From Pseudomonadota bacterium (GTDB taxonomy: Bacteria > Pseudomonadota > Alphaproteobacteria > Sphingomonadales > Sphingomonadaceae), in assembly GCA_023436615.1 (NCBI GenBank), contig JAEZIO010000009.1, forward strand, positions 1 to 47,112: a stretch of DNA of 47,112 nucleotides. Direction: 5' to 3'. Numbering within the stretch: the first letter of the stretch is position 1; every line of letters starts with the position of its first letter. The notes beneath the pieces were generated by a model. That model ran no database searches. It was not told the origin of the DNA and saw only the letters and a program-made list of their open reading frames with translations. Shown one piece after another: positions 1 to 8,639 of the stretch. A program made the translations under genes and the position numbers.

Positions 1-1035
1 ATGGTGCCGACCGTCTGCGTGCTGACCGAGCCGCAGCCGGCGACCGAACCGGCGAAAGCTGCGCATTCGCCTGGTGCAAGCGCCGACGTTGCGCTGCCAT
101 TGCTGCTTGCCGGCGAAGAGCCGAGCGGCCCGGCGCGGCTGGTCGATCTGCCGAACAATGCCTTCGCGACCTTCCAGCGCCTCGGTGCGAGGGAGATCCG
201 AGCGTGGCCGCACCTCGAGGACGCCGCGAAAATCGGTGTACTTCCGCCGAGTTGCGCAGGCGCAATCAGGCTCTCGAGCGGGAAGGCCCCAAGCGACGCC
301 CAGCTGATGGTGCCGATCGCTGACGCGAGCCTTGCGGAAGAGCCGGGCGATCGGCCCGCCATTACCTGGGTGCTAAGCGAAGACGGTTGGTACGACGGCG
401 GCATTGCGGACGCCGTGCACCTGCTCGACCTTCAAGACGGGAGCGGCTGCGACGCCATAGCATTCGTCGGGAAGAGCGATCCGGCTGGGCGACCAGGTGC
501 CGCCGGGCGATTCGAGGGCCGGGTGAGGCACTGTCGCGACGTCCAACACGCGATCGAGTGTCTCGACACGCCTTTGGCAGCTTTCCTCGGGGCTGGAGTG
601 CTGCTGCACGACCGGCGAACGGCGAGCGCGCTGGGGAAATTGCTGCGCGACGACCTGGTGCTCACCGCAAGCTGCGTTGCAATCTCCGTCGAGAGGCATG
701 GCAAGTCATGGAAGGCAAGTGTTCGCGACGCCGGCACGCTTTCGACGAGCGGGCGCAGTGACCCGGAGCCGGTCAGGGAGGCGTTTTGCGCTGGCGACCT
801 GTGGCGCATGACCTATCCGGTCGCGAGCCCGAGCCCGTCGCTTTGGATCGCGCGCTCGTCGGCCGTGAAGAGGTGGGCGCTAGCGGCCCCCTCTGACGAG
901 CCCGCCGACGGCCTTCACCTATGTACGGGCGCAATCGCCACGACGATTGTCGGAAAAGCGCCGACTGGCTCACCGGCCTTCGCGCCGAAAGCGTGCCCGG
1001 CCAATGTCGCCAACCTAGAGGTATTCTTCGGATGA
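1..1035 (+). CDS. Glycosyltransferase-like capsule protein, probably 5'-truncated by window edge
   Basis: The reading frame is open from the first base, so the ATG at 1 may be internal and the true start may lie outside the window. The 344 visible residues match no family I can name with certainty. They do resemble the C-terminal ~270 residues of the 709-residue product of 17830-19959. Shared landmarks are an LHD-R motif (LLHDRRTASALGKLL versus TLHDYRAVPLLCAIL), a following SCV stretch, and a MTYPV motif near the end. The alternating hydrophobic N-terminal strand (PTVCVLTEP) followed by acidic turns suggests a Rossmann-like, GT2-type domain, but no DxD motif is obvious. The stop overlaps the next start (ATGA at 1032-1035), so it belongs to the same transcription unit as the following glycosyltransferase genes. 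A capsule role comes from context only. Confidence 0.6.
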   Translation: MVPTVCVLTEPQPATEPAKAAHSPGASADVALPLLLAGEEPSGPARLVDLPNNAFATFQRLGAREIRAWPHLEDAAKIGVLPPSCAGAIRLSSGKAPSDAQLMVPIADASLAEEPGDRPAITWVLSEDGWYDGGIADAVHLLDLQDGSGCDAIAFVGKSDPAGRPGAAGRFEGRVRHCRDVQHAIECLDTPLAAFLGAGVLLHDRRTASALGKLLRDDLVLTASCVAISVERHGKSWKASVRDAGTLSTSGRSDPEPVREAFCAGDLWRMTYPVASPSPSLWIARSSAVKRWALAAPSDEPADGLHLCTGAIATTIVGKAPTGSPAFAPKACPANVANLEVFFG

Positions 1036-2528
1036 AGCTCACCGTTCTGGTGCCGTCGAGCGAGTACAAGAGGCTCGCGGGCGCGCGCATCCGCTACGGC
1101 CGCATCGGCGACGAGCTGAAGGATCTCGGCATCGAATTGACGCTGCGCGAGATCGCGAAATTCGAGGTTGAGACGGACGATTCCGGAATATTGCTGATCA
1201 GCAAGTGCTTCGACGTGCGTTCGCTGCTGATCGCGGCGCGAAGCTCGGCCAGAGGGAAGATCGTCGGCGTCGACTTGTTTGACAATTACTTCGCGAACCC
1301 TGCCGACAGCCGACTGCGCCGCTACCGCGAGTGGCTACGGCAGTTCGTAAGATTCTGCGATTTCGCGGTCTGCTCCACCGAGGAGCTGATCAGGACCGTA
1401 AGGCAGTATCATCCCGGACTAGCCGTCCATCATCTGAGAGACCCGGCTCCAGAGACACCGGGTGACCTTCTCGCGGATCGGCTGCGAAGGAAGGCGGCGC
1501 AGGCACTAAGCCAGCAACGTATCCGCGTCGCGTGGTTCGGGGTAGGCGACAACCAGCACTTCCCTGTCGGATTATCGGACCTGGCCGCTTGCGCGCCGTC
1601 GCTCGCGGAGCTTGGGCAAGGCGGCTTCACGGTGGACCTCACCGTGCTCACGAACCGACGCGCCCTCACGGCGGAAGGACTATCGCTGATCGGTCGGCTG
1701 CCGGTCGCGACCAAGGTTTCCGAATGGTCCGAGGCAGCCGAGCGCGAATTGCTGGCAGAGGCCTTTGTCGCGTTTCTGCCCGTGAACGCCCAAGCGTTCA
1801 GCGTTGCCAAGTCTCTCAACCGGGCGACGACTGCGCTTTCCGCCGGCTGCCAGGTGCTTTCGGCTGGCTATCCTCTCTATTCTCCCCTGGAGCCCGTGAT
1901 CTATCGCGACCCCGCGGCCCTGCTCCTCGACCTCCGTCGCGGGTCGCTTCGGCTCTCACCGGACAGGCTGGGGGATTATGCGCGCCTGGCCCGAGAAGTG
2001 GCATCGCCTTCGCGAGAAGCGACAAGGCTCGCGAAATTCCTCGGAGGACTAGGTGCGCACGAGCCGGCGGAGGCTCTGCCGATCTGCCTGGTCCACGGGC
2101 AGTCGACGCAACCGGACGCGCACAAGCTTGCCAAGACAGCAGGGGCCCTTTCGATCGCGAGTCCATACTGCACCGCGCCATTCGACTTCGATGTCGTTTT
2201 TCGGGGGGAAGCGCCTCATCTTCATATGTTCGTATCCCGGGACGCGTCCCGCCGGATGCTTCCGGACGCCAGGCGGAATTTGCAGGCAACGGAGCAATTC
2301 GGCGGCCGTCCCTTCCGTCATCTCCCGGGCAGGGGCGAACGCCTAGGGCCGCAGGCCAGCAATTTGACGTTGGACAAGAAGCCGATCGCCTTTCAGCTTG
2401 CGACATATTGCGAGACACTGGCGACTATCAAACAGCGCACCGGGGAGGCTTTCGGCGACTCCCCCATGATCATTTCAGAGACTTCGCAACTGCCGTTCCA
2501 AGAAACCACCGGCGAGAGCTACAAGTGA
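1032..2528 (+). CDS. Glycosyltransferase, GT-B/GT4-like
   Basis: 498 residues, starting at an ATG that overlaps the upstream stop by four bases. The N-terminus (MKLTVLVPSSEYKRLAGARI) looks like the opening strand of a GT-B fold. A later segment with AFLPVNAQAFSVAKSLNRAT then ALSAGCQVLSAG has the arrangement of the GT4 donor-site region, where a candidate-donor loop is followed by an 'alone-at-fault' helix. The classic E-x7-E motif is not clear. The last ~130 residues are unusual, with an HGQSTQPDAHKLAK segment and many Arg/Gly residues, and fit no domain I recognise. The gene runs directly into the 747-residue KpsS-like/GT fusion with a GTGA overlap, suggesting translational coupling. The likely job is sugar transfer to the capsule chain; donor and linkage are unknown. 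Confidence 0.65.
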   Translation: MKLTVLVPSSEYKRLAGARIRYGRIGDELKDLGIELTLREIAKFEVETDDSGILLISKCFDVRSLLIAARSSARGKIVGVDLFDNYFANPADSRLRRYREWLRQFVRFCDFAVCSTEELIRTVRQYHPGLAVHHLRDPAPETPGDLLADRLRRKAAQALSQQRIRVAWFGVGDNQHFPVGLSDLAACAPSLAELGQGGFTVDLTVLTNRRALTAEGLSLIGRLPVATKVSEWSEAAERELLAEAFVAFLPVNAQAFSVAKSLNRATTALSAGCQVLSAGYPLYSPLEPVIYRDPAALLLDLRRGSLRLSPDRLGDYARLAREVASPSREATRLAKFLGGLGAHEPAEALPICLVHGQSTQPDAHKLAKTAGALSIASPYCTAPFDFDVVFRGEAPHLHMFVSRDASRRMLPDARRNLQATEQFGGRPFRHLPGRGERLGPQASNLTLDKKPIAFQLATYCETLATIKQRTGEAFGDSPMIISETSQLPFQETTGESYK

Positions 2529-4768
2529 ATCTCAGCCGGTCTGCAGTTTTCCTCATCCATCTGGTCCAGGACGTGAACATTCTCCGTCCGCTGGTTTTCA
2601 TGGCCACCCAGAACTTTGGTTTTGATGCGCTTCTCCTCGTGTCCACCAAGTTCGTTGCAAGAGACCAGCACGGCATCTGGGCGACGGAGCTAAATGAAAT
2701 ATCGCAGCAGTCCGGCGCTCGGCTCGCGTTCTTCGACGACGATCTTGAAGCGCGCCAGCACTTCACTGGCACCGGTCTCGTCTTCAGCGCCAGTGAATCG
2801 CATCTCCACAATCACCAGACGACGCATAATGTCTTTCGGTACGTTCCGCCCACTTACCTGAAGGTCACGTTGCAGCACGGATTCGAATGCGTCGGCTTCC
2901 GCCACAGCACGGATCATGTTCGCGCGCACGGCTCCACGGCATCGTTCGGAGCCGATATCGTCTGCGCATGGTATGGCGGCCGCTTGACGTCGCTCGCGCC
3001 GTCGCAGCGAGGCAAGCTGCTCGTTACCGGGCCTACTTCGCTGCTGCACATGCCTGCCTCGCCGGCCAACCCAGGGCCGGACGCGCCGGGCCTCGTCTGC
3101 GAGAATCTTCATTCGGTGCGGTTCACTGCGGCCGGATCGGCGAAGTCGGAGTTCGTCGCTGCCTTCGAGAAGTTTGCGCGGGTCATGGCGGGTTCGGACA
3201 AACGCATCGCGCTTCGCCCGCATGCCGGCGGCCAGTTCTTCGTCAAGAACCGGATTCCCTTGCCGCCGAACGTGACCATTGAAAACGCTCCTTTGTACAG
3301 GATGGACCTGCGCAAGTTCGCCTATGGGATCTCGGCGCCCTCGTCCGTCGTGATCGACCTGCTTCTGGCGGGCGTGCCGACCGCTGTCTGGCGAGACTCG
3401 AACGGCTCGATCGATACGGCTGCTTATGACGGGCTGCCGACCGTCTCCTCCGCCAAGGACTGGGTCAGATTTGCGCGATCGGCCAGGGATCGTCGCGAAC
3501 GGCTACTGGCGGACCAGGCACGGTTTCTCGAGAGGGAAGAGATCGTGATGGATCCTCGCGAGGTGTTTTCGCGCTTCGCCGAGCTTTTCCAGGCAGCCCA
3601 GCGCATGGAAATCCGTCCGGCAGGTGCACTCGCCGAGCGCGAGCGCCTGCTGTTCGTCGCCAATGGCCGCGTTCCGACGTTGCAGCTGAGTTTTGAGAAA
3701 CCGCTCGAGGCCCTCGTCGCGCGGGGCGAGATCGCCAGCCGTCTCCTCACCGAGCCGGAGCTGGGCGCCAACGCGGGGCGTGTCGGCGACGAGGACGGAA
3801 TGGCGCAGTGGATCGGGCGCTGTCTCGACACCTATAACCCGTCGGCCATCATCTTCTGCCGCTACAGCGGGCCAGGCCATGGCGCGATCGTCTCGTGGGC
3901 GCGGCGCGCAGGCGTCCCGGTCATCTATCACATCGATGACGATCTCCTGGCGATCCCGCGCGACATCGGTGAGCGCAAGCACGCCTATCACAATGCGCCC
4001 GAGCGAGTGGAGGCCGTCACGGGGCTGCTTCAAGCGGCGGACCTCGTCTATGCCTCGACGCGAGCGCTCGAGGCGCGCCTCGCGGCCCGCTTTCCGGGGA
4101 CGCCGATTGTCGCGGGCGACCTTTATTGCTCGGGCGAAATCCTGCGGCGAGCGGAGCCGGGCGTCGCCCGCAAGGTCGGCTACATGGCCAGCGCGGATCA
4201 CGCGCACAATCTGGAGATGGTCCTGCCGGCGATCGAGAAGCTGCTCGACCGAAACCCCGAGCTCCGGTTCGAGCTGTTCGGTTCGATTCCCATCCCGGAG
4301 CCACTCAAGCGCTTCGGGCAAAGGATTTCGACCGCATCCGCGATCGCGGATTACGATGAATTCCTCGAGCGGTTCGCGATGCAGGAGTGGGACGTCGGCA
4401 TTTGCCCCCTGACTCCCATCGAATTCAACATGACCAAGGCCGACACGAAGTGGGTCGAGTATACCGCGGCCGGGGCAGCCGTCGTTGCCAGCCGCGGGAC
4501 CGTTTACGACGAGTGCTGCTCGGGCGGGAGCGGCCTGCTCGCCGATACGGTGGACGAATGGTTTTCCGCGCTGGACCTGCTCGTCAACAACGGCGATGAG
4601 CGCGTCGCGATGGTCGAGCTGGCGCAGAGCAAGCTCGAGCAGGAATACAGCGTCGGTCGGCTTCGCCAGCAGGTCCTGGACGTGATCGTTCAGGCTCGCG
4701 GCAGGGTCGGCAGTCGAAGCGGGCGAGCCCCAGACCAAGAGAAAGAACGAGTTTGTCAGCTACCGTAA
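2525..4768 (+). CDS. Two-domain capsule protein: KpsS-like N-terminal module fused to GT4-like glycosyltransferase
   Basis: 747 residues from GTG 2525, which overlaps the previous TGA. The long open frame further upstream is only a shadow. Residues 1 to ~365 form a GT-B-like module with TLQHGFECVGF, GLVCENLHSVRF, LRPHAGGQ (about residue 230) and SAPSSVVIDLLLAGVPTAVW. The RPH and SS motifs are reminiscent of KpsS and polysialyltransferase-type enzymes. This half is clearly paralogous to the whole product of 19959-21242. Residues ~375-735 form a second transferase with YHIDDDLLAIP, then ICPLTPIEFNMTKADTKWVE and EYTAAGAAVVASRG, typical of GT4 donor sites. The two modules could catalyse successive transfers. 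The 3' end overlaps the kdsA start by 16 bases. Substrates are unknown. Confidence 0.75.
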   Translation: MNLSRSAVFLIHLVQDVNILRPLVFMATQNFGFDALLLVSTKFVARDQHGIWATELNEISQQSGARLAFFDDDLEARQHFTGTGLVFSASESHLHNHQTTHNVFRYVPPTYLKVTLQHGFECVGFRHSTDHVRAHGSTASFGADIVCAWYGGRLTSLAPSQRGKLLVTGPTSLLHMPASPANPGPDAPGLVCENLHSVRFTAAGSAKSEFVAAFEKFARVMAGSDKRIALRPHAGGQFFVKNRIPLPPNVTIENAPLYRMDLRKFAYGISAPSSVVIDLLLAGVPTAVWRDSNGSIDTAAYDGLPTVSSAKDWVRFARSARDRRERLLADQARFLEREEIVMDPREVFSRFAELFQAAQRMEIRPAGALAERERLLFVANGRVPTLQLSFEKPLEALVARGEIASRLLTEPELGANAGRVGDEDGMAQWIGRCLDTYNPSAIIFCRYSGPGHGAIVSWARRAGVPVIYHIDDDLLAIPRDIGERKHAYHNAPERVEAVTGLLQAADLVYASTRALEARLAARFPGTPIVAGDLYCSGEILRRAEPGVARKVGYMASADHAHNLEMVLPAIEKLLDRNPELRFELFGSIPIPEPLKRFGQRISTASAIADYDEFLERFAMQEWDVGICPLTPIEFNMTKADTKWVEYTAAGAAVVASRGTVYDECCSGGSGLLADTVDEWFSALDLLVNNGDERVAMVELAQSKLEQEYSVGRLRQQVLDVIVQARGRVGSRSGRAPDQEKERVCQLP

Positions 4769-5595
4769 GCATCGAGTCGGAGATCACCTTCGCCAACGAC
4801 CGTCCTTTCGTCCTGATCGGCGGCATGAACGTTATCGAGGACGAGGAGGTCGTGGTCGAGGTCGCCGCCAGCTTCGTCGAGATCACTTCGGCGCTTGGCA
4901 TACCCTTTGTCTTCAAGGCGTCGTTCGACAAGGCGAACCGGTCGTCGATCCGCTCGTTTCGCGGTCCGGGCCTGGACCGGGGCCTCGAGGTCCTCGCGGG
5001 CATCAAGCGCAGGTTCGGTGTCCCCATCCTGACCGACGTCCACGAGCCCCACCAGGCGAAACCCGTCGCAGAGGTTGCCGACATCCTCCAGCTGCCCGCC
5101 TTCCTCGCGCGCCAAACCGACCTGGTCGTTGCGATCGCGGAGACGGGCCGGGCCATCAATGTCAAAAAGCCGCAGTTCCTCGCGCCGCAGGAAATGAAGC
5201 ATATCATCGCCAAGTGCAGCGAGGCGGGGAACGACCGCGTCATCCTGTGCGAACGCGGCTCCAGCTTCGGCTACAACAATCTCGTCGTGGACATGCTCGG
5301 CATGGACCTGATGAAGGACTTTGCCCCCGTCGTGTTCGACGCGACGCACGCGCTGCAGCGGCCCGGTGGCCGGTCCGATAGCGCCGGGGGGCGCCGGGAG
5401 CAGGCCACCGCCCTCGCGCGCTCGGGCATGGCGCTGGGACTGGCGGGCCTGTTCCTCGAGGCGCATCCCGACCCGGAAAAGGCTTTGTGCGACGGGCCCT
5501 GCGCGCTTCCGCTCGGCGCTCTGCGTCCCTATCTCGAGCAGATGAAAGCGGTCGACGACCTCGTGAAGAGCTTTACGGCGGTAGTGACTTCATGA
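4753..5595 (+). CDS. kdsA: 2-dehydro-3-deoxyphosphooctonate aldolase (Kdo-8-phosphate synthase)
   Basis: Condenses phosphoenolpyruvate with D-arabinose 5-phosphate to give Kdo-8-phosphate, the precursor of CMP-Kdo for lipopolysaccharide and for Kdo linkers of ABC-exported capsules. The 280-residue length is the family norm. Recognisable segments are LIGGMNVIE near residue 22, KASFDKANRSSIRSFRGPG, ILTDVHEP, NVKKPQFLAPQEM, CERGSSFGYNNLVVDM and VFDATHALQRPGG. Residue 26 is Asn, as in the metal-independent E. coli class, rather than the Cys of metal-dependent enzymes. The start is taken as TTG 4753, overlapping the end of the upstream gene; no ATG gives a full-length N-terminus. Its place inside a glycosyltransferase operon suggests a capsule-dedicated supply of Kdo. 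No kdsB, kdsC or kpsF is visible in the window. Confidence 0.95.
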   Translation: MSATVSIESEITFANDRPFVLIGGMNVIEDEEVVVEVAASFVEITSALGIPFVFKASFDKANRSSIRSFRGPGLDRGLEVLAGIKRRFGVPILTDVHEPHQAKPVAEVADILQLPAFLARQTDLVVAIAETGRAINVKKPQFLAPQEMKHIIAKCSEAGNDRVILCERGSSFGYNNLVVDMLGMDLMKDFAPVVFDATHALQRPGGRSDSAGGRREQATALARSGMALGLAGLFLEAHPDPEKALCDGPCALPLGALRPYLEQMKAVDDLVKSFTAVVTS

Positions 5596-6416
5596 AGCAG
5601 TCAAGAGTGCTGGAGCCGCTCAGCCCCGCACAAAGTCCGGGGGCGACCGTCGTGGATGCGCAGCAGCGGATTGTATTGTTCGGCGACAGCCACAGCTACG
5701 CGATTCAACGGGCCATCGCGAAACGGATCCGCAAGGGGCGGATCGTGCCGCTTTCGGTTCACCGGCTTCGCAAGGAAAAGAACGGAAAGGAAATCGGCGA
5801 CACGACTCTGGAAAGCTTTCTCGACATCATCCGCGAACTCGATGAAGAGGATGTCGTGCTGTCGATGATCGGCGGAAACCAGCATGCGGTTTTCAGCACG
5901 ATCCAGCATCCGCAGCCGTTCGACTTTTTCGACCCCAACGGATTTTCTCCTCCCGAAACGGGGAGCCAAATCGTTCCATATCGCGCGGTCGAGGACGTTT
6001 TCAGCGATGGATTGCGCAAGGGCGACGGCCGTTCGCTGCAGGCGATGCGCAGAGCCACTCGCGCCCAGATGTTCCACATTCTTCCCCCGCCCCCGAAACG
6101 CGACAACCAGTTCATCGAGCGGCATCACGAAAGTCTTTTCGCGAATGAGGGCATTGAACGGCGCGGCGTGTCGGCACCCGAGTTGCGGTTGAAATTCTGG
6201 CTGCTTCAGACGAGAATCCTGGAAGAGCTCTGCGCCGGCCTTGGAATCGAGGTGCTGAGGCCTCCGCCAGGGACAACCGACGAGGCCGGTTTCCTTCTGC
6301 CGGACTATTATGCGAACGACGCTACGCACGCGAACCACGTGTATGGGGAGTTGGTCCTCCGCCAGGTCGAGACCCGTTATCGGCCCGATCAAGTGTCTGG
6401 ACGAGTGAAAGCGTGA
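5592..6416 (+). CDS. SGNH/GDSL-like hydrolase or acyltransferase family protein
   Basis: 274 residues, ATG overlapping the kdsA stop (ATGA). SGNH-type blocks are visible: IVLFGDSHSY (block I, GDS with the nucleophile Ser), MIGGNQH (block III-like, G and N), and near the C-terminus YYANDATHANHVYG, where Asp and His fit block V (DxxH). No signal peptide is seen, so the protein is probably cytoplasmic. SGNH proteins in polysaccharide loci often remove or transfer O-acetyl or other acyl groups; that role here is inference. It is followed immediately by a GSCFA-family gene (GTG overlapping the TGA), another likely SGNH-superfamily relative. The two may act together on the same glycan. Confidence 0.75.
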   Translation: MKQSRVLEPLSPAQSPGATVVDAQQRIVLFGDSHSYAIQRAIAKRIRKGRIVPLSVHRLRKEKNGKEIGDTTLESFLDIIRELDEEDVVLSMIGGNQHAVFSTIQHPQPFDFFDPNGFSPPETGSQIVPYRAVEDVFSDGLRKGDGRSLQAMRRATRAQMFHILPPPPKRDNQFIERHHESLFANEGIERRGVSAPELRLKFWLLQTRILEELCAGLGIEVLRPPPGTTDEAGFLLPDYYANDATHANHVYGELVLRQVETRYRPDQVSGRVKA

Positions 6417-7495
6417 CCAAACATCCCTACAAAACGCTTCCCGAGAAGTCGTTCTGGCGTCGGGCGGTTGCAGGCATGGACCCTGCAGCGATCGATCCGG
6501 TCGGAATTTTCGACTTGCGCATCGACAAGCGCACGAAGGTCGCAACGGCCGGCAGCTGCTTCGCCCAGCATATTGCGAGACACCTGAAGCGCTCGGGTTA
6601 TTCCTACTATGTCGCCGAGCCGGGCCATCCGATTTTGCCGGCCTCGGTGCGTTCGAGGCACAATTACGGCCTCTTCTCCGCGCGATACGGAAATATCTAC
6701 ACCGCGCGGCAGCTGTGGCAGCTGATCGAGAGGGCATACGGACGGTTTCTCCCGGCGGAAGCCATTTGGCAGCAGTCGGACCAGGTCTTCCTGGATCCAT
6801 TTCGCCCGACGACCCAACCGGGCGGTTACCTGTCCCGCGACGAGTTGATCGCGGATCGGGAGCAGCATCTGGCCGCGGTGCGCACGATGTTTGAATCGCT
6901 CGACGTTTTCGTCTTCACGCTCGGTCTGACGGAATGCTGGCGCTCACGCATCGACGGAGCGGTATTCCCGCTTTGTCCAGGAGTCGAAGGGGGCACGTTC
7001 GATCCGGCGAAGCACGAGTTCTACAATCAGACGGTCGACGATGTGGTCGCCGACCTGACCGCCTTTCGGCAGGCGTTGAGCAGCGTCAATCCGGCCGCAC
7101 AGATCGTTCTCACGGTGTCGCCCGTACCGCTGGTCGCGACGGCCGAACCAGGCGCGCATGTGCTTTCCGCAACGACATACTCAAAGTCGGTGTTGCGCGT
7201 AGCCGCGGAGACCATGCGTCGCGATTGCGACAACGTGCATTACTTTCCTTCCTACGAGATCATAACGGGGGCCTTCAATCGCGGCGCTTATTTCGCCGAG
7301 GACCTGCGGAACGTCGTGGAGGATGGCGTCAGTCACGTCATGCGCCTGTTCATGGAGCACGTATCGGGCAGCGCTGCAGCCAAGCGCTCGGCGAGCATCG
7401 ATCAGGATCAGCCCGCCGATGAAGACGAGCAGTTCAGAAGGGCGCAGCGGCTGATCGAGGTTGAATGCGATGAAATCGCTCTCGATCGCGATTAG
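6413..7495 (+). CDS. GSCFA family protein
   Basis: 360 residues from GTG 6413, overlapping the preceding stop. The N-terminal region contains AGSCFAQHIARHL, the signature that names the GSCFA family, followed by HNYGLFSARYGNIYTARQL and, mid-protein, FVFTLGLTECW. These are typical family landmarks. Biochemical function is uncharacterised as far as I know. The family is considered related to SGNH esterases, with the Ser of GSCFA in the nucleophile position. The last ~50 residues (after MEHVSG) are acidic and of low complexity. It lies between the SGNH gene and a sugar-nucleotide epimerase gene, so modification of the capsular glycan is a reasonable inference. Confidence 0.85.
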   Translation: MTKHPYKTLPEKSFWRRAVAGMDPAAIDPVGIFDLRIDKRTKVATAGSCFAQHIARHLKRSGYSYYVAEPGHPILPASVRSRHNYGLFSARYGNIYTARQLWQLIERAYGRFLPAEAIWQQSDQVFLDPFRPTTQPGGYLSRDELIADREQHLAAVRTMFESLDVFVFTLGLTECWRSRIDGAVFPLCPGVEGGTFDPAKHEFYNQTVDDVVADLTAFRQALSSVNPAAQIVLTVSPVPLVATAEPGAHVLSATTYSKSVLRVAAETMRRDCDNVHYFPSYEIITGAFNRGAYFAEDLRNVVEDGVSHVMRLFMEHVSGSAAAKRSASIDQDQPADEDEQFRRAQRLIEVECDEIALDRD

Positions 7496-7508
7496 AGCCT
7501 AGGGGCTG

Positions 7509-8639
7509 ATGCGCAAGCTTCTGATCACTGGCGGCGCCGGGTTTATCGGCACGCGGCTCTCCACGCTGGCGCTCGAGCGCGGCCACAAGGTTCGCATCCT
7601 CGACAATCTGTCGCCCCAGGTGCACGGCGACCATCCCGATTACCAGCCGCCCTCCGGCGCTGAGTTCGTCGACGGGGACATAGGCGCCAGGAGCGACGTC
7701 GAGCGCGCCCTCTCGGGCGTCGACACGGTCGTCCACCTGGCGGCGGAAACCGGCACCGGCCAGTCGATGTACGAAATCGACCGCTACTATCGCGTCAACG
7801 TCCAGGGCACCGCACTTCTGTTGGACGTGCTGGCCAACCGTGAACACCAAGTCGGTAATGTCATCCTCGGCTCCAGCCGCTCCGTTTACGGCGAAGGCGC
7901 GTACCTGTGCCGCGGCTGCGAGGCGGCCGGTGCGCTCCGCTTTCCCGGGCCCCGCACGCCCCGGCAGCTGGAAGCGCATGAGTGGGCCCTTCGCTGCCCG
8001 AAGTGCGGCGCCGAGATGGAACCGACCGCCGCGCGCGAGGACCACCTGGTTTCGCCAGCATCGATCTACGCGGCGACCAAGCTCGCGCAGGAACAGGTGG
8101 TAGGGGTCGCCTGCCGTTCGCTCGGAATCGCCCACGCGATCCTGCGATTCCAGAACGTGTTCGGCGAGGGCCAGTCTCTGACCAATCCGTACACGGGCAT
8201 CCTGTCGATCTTTTCGACGCGGCTCCGCCAAGGCCGGTCCCTTCCGGTGTTCGAAGACGGCGAGGAGACGCGCGATTTCGTCCACGTCGATGACGTTGCC
8301 GAGGTGCTGGTCTCGTGCATTGAGCGGCCGGTGGCGACGGGCATCACGCTGAACGTCGGATCGGGACGGCCCGCTTCGATCATGACCGTTGCGCGGCTCC
8401 TGGCAGAGGCCATGGGCTCGGTCACGCAGCCGCACATTACGGGCGAGTTTCGAGTCGGCGACATCCGGCACAATTTCGCCGACATCTCCGCTTTGGAATC
8501 GACGTTCGGATTCACGCCTGCCATTTCGCTCGAGGAGGGGATTGGCCGCTTCGCCGAGTGGGTGAAAACGCAGCCTCTTCCAGAGGATTTGCTCGAGCGC
8601 GCCAACGCCGAGCTCAAGGCGCGAAAGCTGATGGCATGA
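7509..8639 (+). CDS. NAD(P)-dependent sugar epimerase/dehydratase with Cys4 insert (dTDP-L-rhamnose 4-epimerase-like)
   Basis: 376-residue extended short-chain dehydrogenase. GGAGFIG at residues 8-14 is the dinucleotide-binding loop, SSRSVYGEG the Ser region, and Y187-x3-K191 (YAATK) the catalytic pair. Between SVYG and YAATK sits a ~45-residue insert with C134-x2-C137 and C163-x2-C166, a probable zinc ribbon absent from ordinary GalE/RmlB enzymes. I recall such inserts in enzymes annotated as dTDP-L-rhamnose 4-epimerase (making dTDP-6-deoxy-L-talose), which would suit the rmlCBDA genes of this locus. That specific assignment is inference; UDP-sugar 4-epimerase or another epimerase remains possible. 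A 13-base gap separates it from the GSCFA gene, and its stop overlaps the FkbM start. Confidence 0.8.
   Translation: MRKLLITGGAGFIGTRLSTLALERGHKVRILDNLSPQVHGDHPDYQPPSGAEFVDGDIGARSDVERALSGVDTVVHLAAETGTGQSMYEIDRYYRVNVQGTALLLDVLANREHQVGNVILGSSRSVYGEGAYLCRGCEAAGALRFPGPRTPRQLEAHEWALRCPKCGAEMEPTAAREDHLVSPASIYAATKLAQEQVVGVACRSLGIAHAILRFQNVFGEGQSLTNPYTGILSIFSTRLRQGRSLPVFEDGEETRDFVHVDDVAEVLVSCIERPVATGITLNVGSGRPASIMTVARLLAEAMGSVTQPHITGEFRVGDIRHNFADISALESTFGFTPAISLEEGIGRFAEWVKTQPLPEDLLERANAELKARKLMA

Noticed and set aside
3503..4738. 411-residue antisense frame opposite the GT module
   Set aside because: Typical high-GC shadow frame: no motif, no ribosome-binding site, and the sense strand encodes a clear glycosyltransferase.
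5601..6800. 399-residue antisense frame opposite the SGNH and GSCFA genes
   Set aside because: Spans two well-supported sense genes and has no recognisable domain.
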